A DNA stretch of 64,000 nucleotides from Mya arenaria (taxonomy: Eukaryota > Mollusca > Bivalvia > Myida > Myidae). Location of the stretch: positions 38,119,473 through 38,183,472 of the forward strand of contig NC_069122.1 in assembly GCF_026914265.1 (NCBI RefSeq), in the 5' to 3' direction. This document shows, one piece after another, positions 48,973 through 61,990 of the stretch. The notes under the pieces were generated by a model. It made no database searches. It saw nothing but the letters and a program-made list of their open reading frames with translations, and had not been told where the DNA came from. The position numbers and the translations under genes were made by a program. Position 1 is the first letter of the stretch. Each line of letters opens with the position of its first letter.

Positions 48973-51227
48973 CTATCGCTCAAAGTACATTCTGGTCACG
49001 TACTCCCTGGCGGCCCTCCCATCCATGTTGTCCCCAACATCAACTCTATGATAATGGGGGTTATCATTGGGGTCAATTGGGTCAACAGCAACGATATCCC
49101 TCCGATCGATCCCCAGATTGTGCAATGTGATGCAGTTTCTGATATGCATACATGCCCTTTCTGGATAACAATTCAACTTCCTCCGAAGTACCTGACAACA
49201 AGGAAATGCATTTTTTTGGGAAAAAAACACACATTGCAAGAACAAATTACTTTATATTACTACATTTTATATAATTAATACATTGTCATACATCTGTATA
49301 ATATTCATAAAGCAGAGAGAAATTTTAAAAAGTGTAAATGTTATTATACCTGAAATCGTTGCTTCAAAATTCCAAAGGTTTGCTCAACAGTGACCCTTGT
49401 GCGACACAGTGCCCCATTGTAACGTGCCTGTGCCTCTCCCACAGGATTCATGTAGGGTGTTAACATATACCTTGTACAGGCATACCCACTGTCAGCAAGT
49501 AAAAACCCATGCATATCACCTGTGGGTAAAATGTGTCATTATGTTACAACTACATAACATATCAATTAAAAAATAGCGATATTGTCCCAGTATTTTTAAC
49601 TTCTTTATCTAGTATGCCTATATATATCTGTATGAATGCATGCTATAACTAGACAGGAGGCATATGGTTTCATTTAACAGTACCAATGTATCCATTGATT
49701 AAGGCATATACAACATGGTCATACCGTCTTCAAACCTCCTTCGGAGTGCACATTGGCGCCAGATTCGTGCATCGTGTGTCCTCCCTGGCCACATCACTAC
49801 TGCTGATGTAATCCTATATGAGGCATCACATACAGCCTGAAATATACACAGTTTGATATTTGTGATTTCAAAAATGCTAAATTACATATAATTCAAATCA
49901 GTTCAATAAATGTTATGTTAAATATACCTTTATAATTGAGTACAAACTCAAGGATTAAGATGGTTATGGTAAATGACTTCAACATCTTGGAAAATGGATA
50001 ACATTCAATTCAATTAAATTCATTTTACCTGCACATTTATTGTAGGAATTCCTTTCCTCCCAATGTAATCCTCTGGATTGGCCGATGGCTTCTTTATCGA
50101 AACATGGGTGCAATCAATTACCCCGACAACGTTGGGAAAGCCTGAAACATGATCATGTATAACTTTAGACTAAGTAAGATTTTTTTGTTATTGGCCCCAG
50201 TCTTAGGTGTTCAGAAAAGAGGAACTGTATACCATCTGTTACTATCAATGGCTCCTGAAAAAACATAGTAAAACTGTAATGTATTGAAATTCACACTCAG
50301 ACTTTTACATCAAATGAGGAATTGGATCATTTATCAATATTTTATATATTAGTTAATTCTTTCAATACTGATGAAATACATGTAGAACTCCTTGTACATG
50401 TCATTATAACTTATTTTACTAAAATATTTACAGTATATCAACAGTAACATTTGCATTGAAATGAAGGAATATGTCAAACAGACACAATTTCATTTATATC
50501 AGTTATTGTCATGCTTAAAAATCACTTGTCAAGACTTTTTTATCATTGCTTACTTCATACATGTATACATAAAACCAGGTAAACATAAACATACATGTAT
50601 TCATGACAGAAAGAGTGAAAAAGACTATAGGTGAGCTATTTTTAGGTTAACCTACATAACAGGGTACAAGGTTTACGTCCCACTAGGAATACTCTCCTTC
50701 ATGGAGGTGACGTAAACAACATTTTTTAGCTGAGTAATTCCTTTAAAGTTTAAGCTTAAGAAGTGAATATTTAGTGGATATTACATACCAGCCATGGCAC
50801 CGAACTGCTGCTTCACTTGACGGACACGATCACCGGAGGGGAAGCTGATATACTGGTCTGCAAGAGCAGAAAGCACCTGTCCAACCTGGCGGCAAACTCT
50901 GCTAACTGTGGGCTGGCTCAGGTTGACAGTGTCACCGACAGTCAACTGGAAAGCTCCTGTGGCCAAAAATCGCAGATAGCTTAAAACGCACAACACCAAA
51001 GGTATGGCGAAACATCTGCCTGTGTCCCGGGCAGCTGCCTGGCATAAATCAACAATGAAGTAGATCGTATCCGGCCGGAAACGATAACGAGCAAATATCT
51101 CCTCTTCCCTTAGGTCCTCCAGAGGGTTACTCCTATCGCGAAAAACACGAGGACGTGGCACTTGCCTCAGAAACATACGATCTCTAACGATAGCTCTATG
51201 TCCAGCCGCCATCTTTGAAGGTTGCAA
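48973..51227 (-). CDS. Harbinger DDE transposase, HARBI1-like
   Basis: Five exons on the minus strand: 51227-50789, 50141-50029, 49836-49725, 49519-49350 and 49191-48973; 1053 nt, 350 residues, the usual length of HARBI1-type transposases. All junctions are GT..AG and in phase with no stop. The N-terminal half has a helix-turn-helix-like segment (VNLSQPTVSRVCRQVG). The DDE triad is D156 (GVIDCTH), D231 (LLADSGYA) and E267 (VEQTFGILKQRF); RTHDARIW lies between. It acts in the nucleus, cutting the element at the inverted repeats and rejoining it at a 3-bp target. The first ATG was used; a second lies five codons in. Some relatives have been tamed as host genes, but the flanking inverted repeats make a resident transposase far more likely. 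Confidence 0.87.
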
Positions 51228-51239
51228 AGCTTCTAAATT

Positions 51240-51390
51240 ATAGACTCAACATTTGAGACTCAGGCTCAGACTTTGAACTCAAACTTTGATCTCAGAAACA
51301 TTAGTGAATACCGTTTTACAGCCCAAAGTCTGAGTCTTGAGTCCTAAGTCTACATTTGAGGCTAAGACACGTACGTGAATACGGGCCCAG
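51240..51390 (-). repeat. Harbinger right terminus with subterminal repeats
   Basis: Clusters of GAGACTCAGGCTCAGAC and TCTGAGTCTTGAGTCC-type motifs precede the perfect 20-bp inverted repeat. The start codon of the transposase lies just inside, so its promoter is probably within this terminus. Confidence 0.75.
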
Positions 51391-53428
51391 ACTTCAAACA
51401 GTAAATTTGTAATCAAATGCTTGTGTCTTTGTTACATCAAACAACCATCTAAAATATACATACGAGTATCTTAAATGTTATCAGACAGCTTCAACTTCGG
51501 CACACAGAACTTAGACACTTTGTACGGATTACTCGGGACGCAAAAGGGAAGTACGCGGTACGCAGAAACTGACTCAAATTTAGGCATTATTCATAAGATC
51601 ATTTCAAAATATTCAATAGCGTTTGTTACACTTGATTCTGGTAGATTCTAAAGCAGTTTGAAAAATGAAAAAGGGGAAGCCCGCTACACCCCTATTACGG
51701 CCTCGTATTTCTGTGTGATCAGCTGAATACATCTCAGAAAAGATGTAAGATTCTTGCAAATATTTTCACGGAATAATTTCACCGTTTATTTAGTTTATTT
51801 TCTAATATACAGTCGTATAAGATGATCATATATGTTATATCAAAGTCCTCTATACACCACTTGTTTATTTGAATACTTACAATGCATTACTTGCATTTTA
51901 TGGACGGCATCTTATTAATTTTGCCTTGTAAAAAGACAGACTTCTGTTATATTGTTCATCAAACAACAATTATTAGCAAAATATTATTTTAAACCTCTAA
52001 TATTGTTAAAACACAATTATTATATTATGTTCTCGTCTGCAAGTTCTTTACACTGAACTGTCTGATTCTTACACTATTTATACTAATGTAAAATCCATGG
52101 CCATACAAAAGATTCACCAGATTTTCAGCTACATTTTTGTCTTTTGACGATGTGTCTACCACTGCACTGCGTGGATTCGACGACTTTCATTGTTTGTGAT
52201 TGTATCGGTTCATTGGCCTCCTTGAACTCTGAAGAACAATATTAAAATTATCTACGTTCATTTGTTCACCTTCTCTACATGTTTGAAAAATGCTTTTTTG
52301 CATTAGTACTAATTGGCAATTTGTCAATAATTCTGATACAAGCGTTTTATTATTTTATTTTTTTTATTATATTTTTGTCAGAATCATGTGGAGTGTTTAA
52401 ATTTCATTTCCGGTACATTAACGAAAATGTATTAAGACATTTCAAACCACGACCAATACGACCAGACACTTCCGACCTGGCGCAGGGACACTTCGGACCA
52501 TGATGTTTTGTTTCTAGTTTAGGTCCAGTTTGTTTTAATAAATATTACTTTATCATTTAAATGGTCTGATCATTTTTTCTTAATAAATATTCGTTACCAA
52601 ATCATAGTCTAAAATGTCTTAATATAGATGATCCGTAATGCCCTTAATAAGGTTCGCAATATCCATGGTCCAAGTGTCTTAAATTGATTTAAATAGAGCC
52701 GAGTGATAGCGAAAATTTCCGAGAGACGAAAGGAGGAGTAAAGGCCGTGGTGAAGGGGAGCTATCTATAAATAAAATTATGTTAATCTCGTTAACGTGTT
52801 CAACTGCAAATGAAAAGTCACCATCATACAATGTACTTCGTAGAACTACGAAATGAAATCTGTTTTCTACTAACCGCATAGTAAAAATCGGCTTGTAAGT
52901 TTACAGAATGACGAGTGTTTACCATAAACAACTCTATAAACACGACTGAATCTTCTGTTAAATAGATGCAACGAGAATAAAACTCCAATCGGCACAATGC
53001 AAAATGAAAATGTACCGTGTGAAATGTAAACATACAACCGATGCGCTGGCGTTTGTAAAATGTGCATTGGTTAATCATCAATGTTACAAACTGTGACACA
53101 TAAAACACGCGCATACACGTCTGGACTTTTGGAAACGAATAGCCTCCATAATCTTGACCATGGTTAACTTGCTGAATATTAAATTAATTGCATTACAATG
53201 AATGAATTGTGGTGATAACACGACCCTGTAGTGAATGTTATCTTAAATAAATGAAATGAGTCACTCTTTATGCGATAGTAATGTGTCAAATCTCACAATA
53301 AGGATAAACATTTTGTTTACTTAAAGTATATGATTTAAATTCTTAAACATATAGTGCATTTGAATGAGATCGATATTATTTGAAGACCTTTCTTGTTAAA
53401 AATAACTTACTTAATAACGAACTGAAGT
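51391..53428. other. B-type 3' flank continuation and intergenic region before B2
   Basis: 51391-52000 resumes the B-type 3' flank interrupted by the Harbinger: AATCAAATGCTTGTGTCTTTG matches 15703-15724, and GACTTCTGT ... ACAATTATTAGCA matches about 15975-16015. The rest to B2 has no gene. The conserved promoter block is not recognisable: a CTCTTTATGCGATAG run near 53264 is the only trace, and GGAAGTAA is absent. Confidence 0.55.
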
Positions 53429-53440
53429 TTGATTTTAAAT

Positions 53441-56400
53441 ATGGATACGAGTTTAACAGAAAAGGACTTTGATCAAGTTGAATCCTGGATCGGAACTGGA
53501 CCCAAAACCTTCAATCTGCTGTACAGCATAACAAGGGATGGCTGTGACGCGAGTGTGTTTCATCAGAAATGTGACAACCAAGGACCAACATTTACAGTAT
53601 TGTACAACAAGGAGGTTTCCATATATGGCGGGTACACCGGGCTTAGCTGGCAATCACCGAAAAGTAGGTTGAATCAAACGAACGATGCGGCATTTCTATA
53701 CCAATTGTATATTTCTGGAAGTAAGATCCGGAGAAAGTATTCATTTAAAGGAGGGCAGACATCTATTTGTTTATTATCAGGTTATGGACCAGTCTTTGGT
53801 AGCGCCTCATAAACCGACTTAAACACATTTAAAGGTAACATTGAAACTAGATTAAGATGTGTTAACACTGGTTCCAAATTTGTTCAAATATCACGTCTTC
53901 ACAAGATGTATCGTCTTTTATTTTATTATGCAATCAATCCATCGCATTTATTTATATTTTTAGAATTATGTATTCAGTGTTACTTGGTCAGTAAAACCTG
54001 TATCAGATTTGTTAACACAAGTTCAGTTTACACACAACTTACATGCTTGATCATCAAATAGACCGTACGTCCTCTTATTATGTAATCAGTTCGCCGCATT
54101 TAAGTTTAGGATTATGTACGGGACTCGAGTGATACTTTGACGTGTGACTATGTCCACAGCACACGCATAGTCCCATGCTTAATAACATTTGAATAATACT
54201 AACATCTACTAATTAATTTACTAATCATAAGCAGAAACAATTTACATCAAATGTCTGAATTTACATTAAGTGACAGTATGATCAAGTGGTTCAAGTGGTT
54301 TTGAACAGGCGTATTTCCGTTTTGGAGGTCACGGATTTTTTGCATTCATGCATGCGCTCTTTTTATCGCTATTCCACACATATATTGCATTTGATTTTGT
54401 AGTTGCTTGACAGCTTGAGAGAAGAAGTGAAAGGCATCAAACCACCTGCTGGACTTGACGTCCCACATTTCAATATTCTATTGATTGGGCCTTTAGACTC
54501 GGGTAAATCGAGCTTCTGCAACTTGGTCACCTCTGTGTTTCGAGGCAGAATATCACACCGGGCTAGAGTTGGTGGTACCTCTCAAACCAGTACAACCATA
54601 TTGGTAGGCTTCTCTCACATATTAATACAATTTAGTGTAACATGTCCTTAAAGATTCAAGATGGACAATTACGTATACAATATAGTTTTGTTTTTCAGGT
54701 GATTCAAAGCATTCATATTTCAAAATGTAACAATTAACCAAACATATGCCTTAATTTTGAATTAGCATATAAGGCAACTACGCTGGTTAAGTAAATCAAA
54801 ATATGTAATACTAGTTACATCGCATTCACTTTATATGAAACTATCATTTAAACATTGGTATTGCATAGTAACTGTCGGTCCACTCAGATAGTATGTTGTT
54901 ATAAATTCGTGTAAGTAGTGTTATTCCCCTATAGTTTTATACTAGCCTTTGATATAATTGCATAACACGGTCTTCAAACCAAGAATCTTGTAAGCGACCG
55001 GTATAAAAACAAATGTTAAAAAGAGTATGTCAATATGGTCTACAAGAAGAATGTCTTTATCACATATGAAAACATAATTAAAGTGCACTTTTGTAAGTGT
55101 TTTTAATTACTTAATAACTCTGTTCATAAAAACAAACATTTTGAAGTGCTTCTGTGATTGTAAAAAATAAAACGGACCTTTAAAGACATGAAATATTCTT
55201 CTATCAACGATATTACTCAAGAATGCAATACCATTTTAGTTTACTCCGTACGGTTTTGGTGATAGAGCAAGCCTGCGGCTCTACGACACGAGAGGTATTG
55301 CGGAGTCAGACACATTGGACATGGCAATGCAATTTCATACTTGACGGTCACGTTCCGGACTTTTATGAGGTAAACTAGTTTTTGAAGCAGAATGGCGAAA
55401 CAACTCAAGCTGAAACAGGTTGTAGATAAAATTTGATTTGCTAAATACCTCATTAAGTAATACCCCATCAAATATGGCAAACTACCGTAGTCCTTTTTTC
55501 ACAAACAAACAGTTTATTAGTAAGCGAACTAATTTCAGATATCTGAATGTATTGTTAGCATGACTGTCAAGAAAAATTCCAAATTACAAGCTGGGTAAAC
55601 GTTTCCGTCTTGGATTTGGCATCAAACAGACCCCTTAAGCATACCATTGTGTTAACCGAATTGGCAAATGATTTTATCTAGATGCAATAAATAAAAACTA
55701 GGAAAAATAAAGAACCTATTATTTCTTTACGTCGATCTCTACGACCAAGCAAAGACAAATTAACGCAATTTCAATTCCGATTGCCGTTTGTCCTTGATAT
55801 CTAGCATGCGTCGTATAAAGACTTTAGGTACAATTATAACACTAACATTTCTTTCCAGGTGACATCGACAAGTCTGATATCAAACGATGATGCAAGTTTT
55901 CGTCAAAGTTCAACACTGAGTAACAAAATCCACTGTGTTGTATTCGTTTTGAATGGTTCGATTGTGGACGACATTTCAACCCCTGTGCATCAAAAACTAG
56001 TGTCATACCGGGATATGTTAAACAGAAAAGGTAAATTAGGGAGCCCTGTTATTAAAACATGAGGTTGTCTAACTGTTTGAAAGTCAATAGATATGCAAGA
56101 AATATATAACCTACAAATTGCACCTTATTAAATTTCTTATTCCGGCTGTCATTTGTAATTTGGTCGAGCCATATAAATAAGTGAACGTGTTAACCTTCTA
56201 GTGTGCTTGAACAATCATGATTCTAATATTGTTTTAAGCTATATTTTATATAAAAAACGTCCTTAACATTGAAACAAAATATGAATTTGGATTTTTTTCA
56301 ATATTTCAGAGATACCACAAGCAGTATTGGTGACACATATTGACAAACTTTGCGAAAGCATTAGCAAAACTTTCAAGAGCCTAATTGTCAAAGAAGTAGT

Positions 56401-56620
56401 CGACAAAGTGGCGGTCCTGCTGAAGCTTTCACGGAACAGTATACTTCCGGTGAAGAATTATGAAGAGGAAATGGAGAGCGACGAAAATGTCAATATCCTG
56501 GCTTTGTTGGCTGTCCGACAGATAATGTTTTTTGCGGAGGATTATTTGGAATTCAGGAAATTGAAACAAACTATAAGAAGAACGGAGAAGGTAAATAGCG
56601 ATGTTGGCCAAGGTGGATAG
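53441..56620 (+). pseudogene. TLDc-GTPase, IFI44-like, copy B2 (truncated)
   Basis: Exons found: 53441-53812 (TLDc, ending at an in-frame TAA about two thirds through; the last ~170 nt of the exon are gone), 54403-54603 (P-loop GPLDSGKSS, open), 55240-55369 (G3 DTRG; a 3-nt loss and a 1-nt gain near 55322 shift the frame), 55859-56030 and 56310-56620 (open, G4 reads THID). Exon 2 was not found. Exon 5 begins GTG where the others have ATG, which is internal and harmless. The C-terminus is shorter. Exon 6 is closest to B1. With two clear breaks and a lost exon it cannot make the full protein. Confidence 0.82.
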
Positions 56621-58824
56621 TTCGGTTCAGATACTGCTTAAAAGTTCATTGTATGTGGTACACCAGGTCATGACAATATCAAATTGTAAGTGTGTTTGGA
56701 GTGACAGTGACAGAATGATTTCAGGTGACCAAAAGTACAAATAGTTTCGTTTGTAAAGTGTACCCTATGTTTAACTGCTTGTGTTTAAAAGAATCCGTGT
56801 GTTATTTTCTACCTGCCAGGCGTTGAAGTAAAAATGTTATTTTTGATGAAATAAACATCACTAACATTGTTTATTTTCGGAATTTACTTGCATTTCGACT
56901 GTTTAAGATTGCATTATTCCCTCAAATTAAAAACGGTAGGTTACCAAAACTTAATTTCCTGGTACTGTGTCATTTCGTTATAAAAGGCTTGTAAAAAGTA
57001 ACTGATAATTATTTCTTCAAAATAGACAATTTAATCAAAATTCCGAGCAAGACACGTAATTTTTAATTAAGTTTCACTTCTCATTTCTTTTTTGTGAGCG
57101 GTGATATAGCAACGGAATTCTTATAACACTAAATCTCCGCGTTTATACTTTAAACCAATATTCGGCTCGTTGCTCATATAGTCTGTTGTGTAGAAGCATT
57201 TGATCCCTTCTCAACATGCACGGGAAAGGAATGGGTGTTCACGGTTTCAACCTTCCACTATGTTTTGTTTACACGTAACTCCTCCATATAATACCAAAAA
57301 TATCTTGGGTCTCCAGGCATCCAGAACTCGAGAATTTGTGTAGCAGAAACCTTAAGCCGGAATAGTTGGACATTCCTTTTCATTTGAACTTAAATGATTT
57401 TAACGTTCATTGCTTAAATTTGTCCGAATATTTAAAAAGTTATATTTTATCTTTCCTTCATTAAACCCAGGTGTTGTTTCCTTCATGAAAACATTTGACG
57501 AACAAAAACATTTAAACATTTCTCCAAAAGTTCAAAGTTTGAAAGTTATACAATTTTTTTATTGACATATATTTAGAATTTTGTGCATCCTTCATTGGTT
57601 GATGTGTCATCATTTGTCTCTTTCCAAAATATGTTTCTTTGGATTTGTTCTCTTTACTTGTTTAATTACATAAATTAAATTGTTGTCGTTAATATAATTA
57701 TAATGGTTTTATGAAAATGTTTATGTCCATTGTATGAATTGTGTTTGTATACGCAATAGGTACGTGTGTACCTATAAATGTGTTGTTGGAATACATGGTA
57801 AAAGCATTAGATTCATAGAGCACAAAGGACCGGTGTTTTGCTTTTTTACATCATGTTTATATTCACATAGAAAACATTCCTATATAAGTGCGATATATTT
57901 AGATAACTTTGCTTAGTGAATATCAAACAACATTACATTACAATAACATGTAGAAATCTCTAAATATGTAATGCCTTCAATATATACATTACTCTTAAAT
58001 ACATTAAAATTCGTCAAATAAAAACATGAATAAACGGTACAAAAACTCTTTTTAACGAGATGGTGATCATATATACATCAGATACTTTCTGTCATGTGAA
58101 CTGTACATGACCTCTACGGTCCATGCCTCTTGACCTCTCGTAACCTTGTTTTTCTGAGAATATCATGAATGAATCAGTCTGGTATTAAACGTCTTAAAGA
58201 ATGCATCGCCTCCATGTGTTTCCCAGTAATAATAAATATATGACACTTTCGATTAGTTAAATGCAATTTTAACTATAGTATCACACACAGATACATATGC
58301 TTGAAATCACCTCTTCTTAAACTTCAATTGCTTTTGTTAGCCATACATTTATCGTGAATGGTTTTTAATTACAAAAAAAACAACCCTTAACACATATCTT
58401 TTACAGTGCCGCACATGCGCACAGCAATCAATTGGTAATTGAAATTTACCTGATTGTAGTGTGCTGTTTGTAGAGATTTTTGTTGTTGTTCCGTGTTTCT
58501 TGTATGTCAATGTCTGATTGTTTGGTGTGGTTTTTTTCTGTTCTGTGTTATTGGCGTTGACCAAGTGCCATTGAGCGGGGTTATGTTTACACGTTCGACG
58601 TGGACCTGGTTCTGTGTTTTTTCATATAAATACTATAGAGGCACAAAAAAGGTTGATACCAAAAAATAATGCATTGTTATGTTTAAATCATTTAATTGAC
58701 ATTAATGACCAAAAACATAAAAAACATGATTTGTGTTCAGTTCAAAACAATTAACCTTAATGAATGGATTTTTTTTTATTAACAGCTACGTAGCGACATA
58801 TTTCCAAGTTAAAAAATAGCTAAT

Positions 58825-59604
58825 TATACCCCCACAAACGAAGTTTGAGGGGGTATATAGGAGTGAGCTTGTCGGTCGGTCGGTGGGTCGGTCGGTGGGT
58901 CGGTCGATCGGTCGGTCGGTCGGTCTGTCTGTCGGTCGGTCTGTCGGTTTTCATGGTTTTCGGACGATAACTCATGAAAGGCTAGACAGATTTGAACAAT
59001 TTTTGGTACACAGGTGTAACATCAGAAGATACAGGTCAAGTTCGATATTGGGGCTGGTGGGGCCAAGGTCAAGGTCACTGTTACTAAAAATAGAAAAACG
59101 GTTTCCGGACGATAAATCATGAAAGGCTTGACAGATTTGAACAATTTTTGGTACACAGGTGTAACATCAGAAGATACAGGTCAAGTTCGATATTGGGGCT
59201 GGTGGGGCCAAGGTCAAGGTCACTGTTACTAAAAATAGAAAAACGGTTTCCGGACGATAACTCATGAAAGGCTAGACAGATTTGAACAATTTTGGTACAC
59301 AGGTGTAACATCAGAAGATACAGGTCAAGTTCGATATTGGGGCTGGTGGGGCCAAGGTCAAGGTCACTGTTACTAAAAATAGAAAAACGGTTTCCGGACG
59401 ATAACTCATGAAAGGCTAGTTTTTCTTGTCAGCCTTGTAACTTCTAAATTACTCAACAGATTTAAATAAAACAATACATGCATGATAAAAGAAGATGCAG
59501 TGTGCAGTAGCCTTGGAGTTATGGCCTCTTTTCAAAGGAATGGTTAACTTTTCCTGTGTCCAGGCGGCATTTGGGGGTATTCGTCACTCCTGTGACAGCT
59601 CTAG
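58825..59604 (+). mobile_element. Pearl-like element, CCCCC-ended type, 3.5 tandem units
   Basis: The 5' end TATACCCCCACAAACG ... TTTGAGGGGGTATA is palindromic. A GTCG-rich tract is followed by three to four nearly identical units of about 148-152 bp that start near 58950, 59101, 59249 and 59389 and carry GGACGATAACTCATGAAAGG and CAAGGTCAAGGTCACTG. The 3' end has the hairpin GTCAC-TCCT-GTGAC and ends AGCTCTAG|T, the Helitron-type CTAG end. Confidence 0.72.
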
Positions 59605-61900
59605 TTTGTTTTTATTTGACCAAATTATAATCATGCTGTTTTGTTTAGATCATTACAGTCCGATGATTTTAAACATAATCACCGTTAAGATTTGCAGATC
59701 CGAAACATACATATTGTGACTAAGACTGATCAAGTACATTATTCAGTTCACAGAATCTCAAAATGATTAATATAATTGGTTACGCTATTTCTTCGGCGAT
59801 ATTTGATAATTTATACATTTTGAAAAGATCCTGTGAAATAATGTTCATCCGCATTATTATTATAAGCAAAAATCATCTTTTGAAACATATTTTATTGTTT
59901 CATAGATTATTATATTGTATATTTTCTCGTGTGCATGGTTGTTCATTACAAATACACCTTAAACTGTGTTATTCTGACACTTTGACACGAACGGGAAAAA
60001 CAATAACAGGAAACAGGACAATAATATCAACTTATAGAAAATCCATGTTCATGCAACATATTCACATTGACATCAACATTTTGACGATATTGTTGTTCTG
60101 TTCCATCACTGCTTAGCGTGGACTCCTTGCCTTTCCTGGATCTGTCTGGGAGTAAGATTATTGGTCCCAGATCTTGTACATTTCACTTTTTCAACGCTGT
60201 TAAACATCCACCAAACTATCAGCGTATTTTTGTATACCCACTGATCATGATTTAAAAAACAGGAGTTTTGCATTAGTACCAATGTATTATCAAATTGTTA
60301 ATAACGTTGAAATCCGTGCTTAATAAAGCGGAACGGACATCAGTGTTATATGACTACAATCTATCCACTGTGACATATATTTTTGAATTACTACCTGTTA
60401 GACGGCACTAATATGAAGCGTTTTAGCGTGTTAGAAGTGGTAGCATTCTAACCGAAATAAATGCAGGTGATCCTTTGCAAACTTCGAGTACTACAATTAT
60501 GGGATCAAATATATCTGTGGTATTTGGCTTATCTTCGGCGTAGGTGAAATAAGTGAGGCTTTTAGTTACTTTTACCGGAAAAAATACCACACACTGACAA
60601 AGTAACGCCATTTCCTGCACTACATGCATTACAGAATTGTAGTACTAAGCGGAATAATTTAACAATAGCTATTAATCCGATTTTTTTAATTTCGTTTATA
60701 AGTAAAACGACTACTGAGATAATACTCGATAAGAATCACAACGTTTGTTGTTTGGTTCCCAGCACGCCGTGTACACCTAGGTTGCAACAAGGATGTAAAA
60801 CATAACATTGTGCTTACGTTTTATAAACACTTGCCTAATTGAACGCAATGTTATAGATATACCGTGTGATAACTATATTCCTGTAATAATCGATGAACAG
60901 ACGCACGCTTTTTAAACAGTTTTGCTATTCATTTTTGATTATACAATGTTAAAGGAACCCGCGGCAATATAGCGGCGTAGCAAGAATGCGTATCTTACAA
61001 ATGATAATGTATTCAATATCCCTACGATGCTGATGACAATTCACTAAAACAGAATAAATAATACAAATAAATGACAAACATATATAATAAGTACTTGCTT
61101 CTTCAATTGTGATATCGGCCAATATTGGTACCAAGCAGGTATATAAGGTCAAGGGAGGGAACCAGGACCTCGGAAGAGCTATGACGAAACCGAGTCTTCG
61201 GGCTAGCATGCGTGTTATATCGCTTAAAGGCCCTGAATGTTTTATGGTTAAATAAATAATAGAAAAAATAGTGCATATATACCTTTGTCGTAGTCTCAGA
61301 TAATGTCTGACAAAACGCCGAGGGCCTAACAATGCTTTATTAGAAAGAAATATATGGAAATGTCCAACGGAATCACTCGACAACGCTGTATGCTAATGAG
61401 GTAGATGTGGGTGTTTAATTTAGAATATACTATTTGTTTCATGTGTGTAAGTGTAAGTTTACTTTTATAAACAATACCTGCCCTTTTAGAAAGTCACCTC
61501 ATATGCAAATTTCGTAATGACGATTTACCCGATAATTTCGAATTTACATTCGGTTTTGTTGAATGTTTGTAAATGCGATAAATGCATTTTTATCTTCCTT
61601 GGGGTTACAAATTGTCAAAAGGGTTAAGAGACGTCATTTGGGTATACAATGTACAAACACTTCAATAAGTTAAAACTACCAAAACACACTTGGCCTTTAA
61701 GTATACTGTTAATGTAATGATTCAAACTGAATCTTAGTACGCATAATATATAAAAATATATGTCAACAATTCCGTGTACTACATTTCTGTTATGCATATA
61801 ACGTGGATAATTGATTATTATGGCATACACATAATCAATAAACCATAAATAAAATACTAAATATATCCTTGTCTGCAGCTCGTTGCTCAATTGTGACGTC

Positions 61901-61990
61901 ACGTGACGTTCTGTACAAGCGCCTGTTTCGTCATCATTGTGCACATCACGTGACGTTCTGTACAAGCGCCTGTTTCGTCATCATAGTGCA
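61901..61990. repeat. 47-bp direct repeat with ACGTGACG core
   Basis: ACGTGACGTTCTGTACAAGC and the following 23 bases (CGCCTGTTTCGTCATCAT) occur twice, at 61901 and 61948, with one difference. The first is preceded by TGACGTC, a CRE-like palindrome. Confidence 0.9.

Larger units (their letters stand above)
42791..51390. mobile_element. PIF/Harbinger DNA transposon, apparently intact, 8.6 kb
   Basis: Perfect 20-bp terminal inverted repeats, CTGGGCCCGTATTCACGTAC at 42791-42810 and its reverse complement at 51371-51390. Inside the ends are subterminal clusters of GACTCAGACTCAG-type repeats (42823-42925 and 51240-51360). It carries the two-gene set of the superfamily, a Myb/SANT-like gene (+) and a DDE transposase gene (-), pointing towards each other and both open throughout. 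Later insertions sit in its middle (a pearl-like element and a MITE fragment). B1 at about 15674-15682 gives the unoccupied paralogous site. No clear 3-bp target duplication is seen: TAA/AAT on the left, ACT on the right. Confidence 0.88.

Noticed and set aside
48973-51227. Host HARBI1 gene (domesticated transposase)
   Set aside because: Perfect inverted repeats lie just outside the gene and the Myb-like partner is in the same unit, so it belongs to a transposon.
42770-51400. A 3-bp TWA target duplication for the Harbinger
   Set aside because: Left flank ends TAAT and right flank begins ACT; no direct 3-bp repeat fits without moving the ends.
60949-61383. 144-codon minus-strand frame
   Set aside because: Hydrophobic and compositionally biased, no motif, no splice or promoter support; treated as chance.
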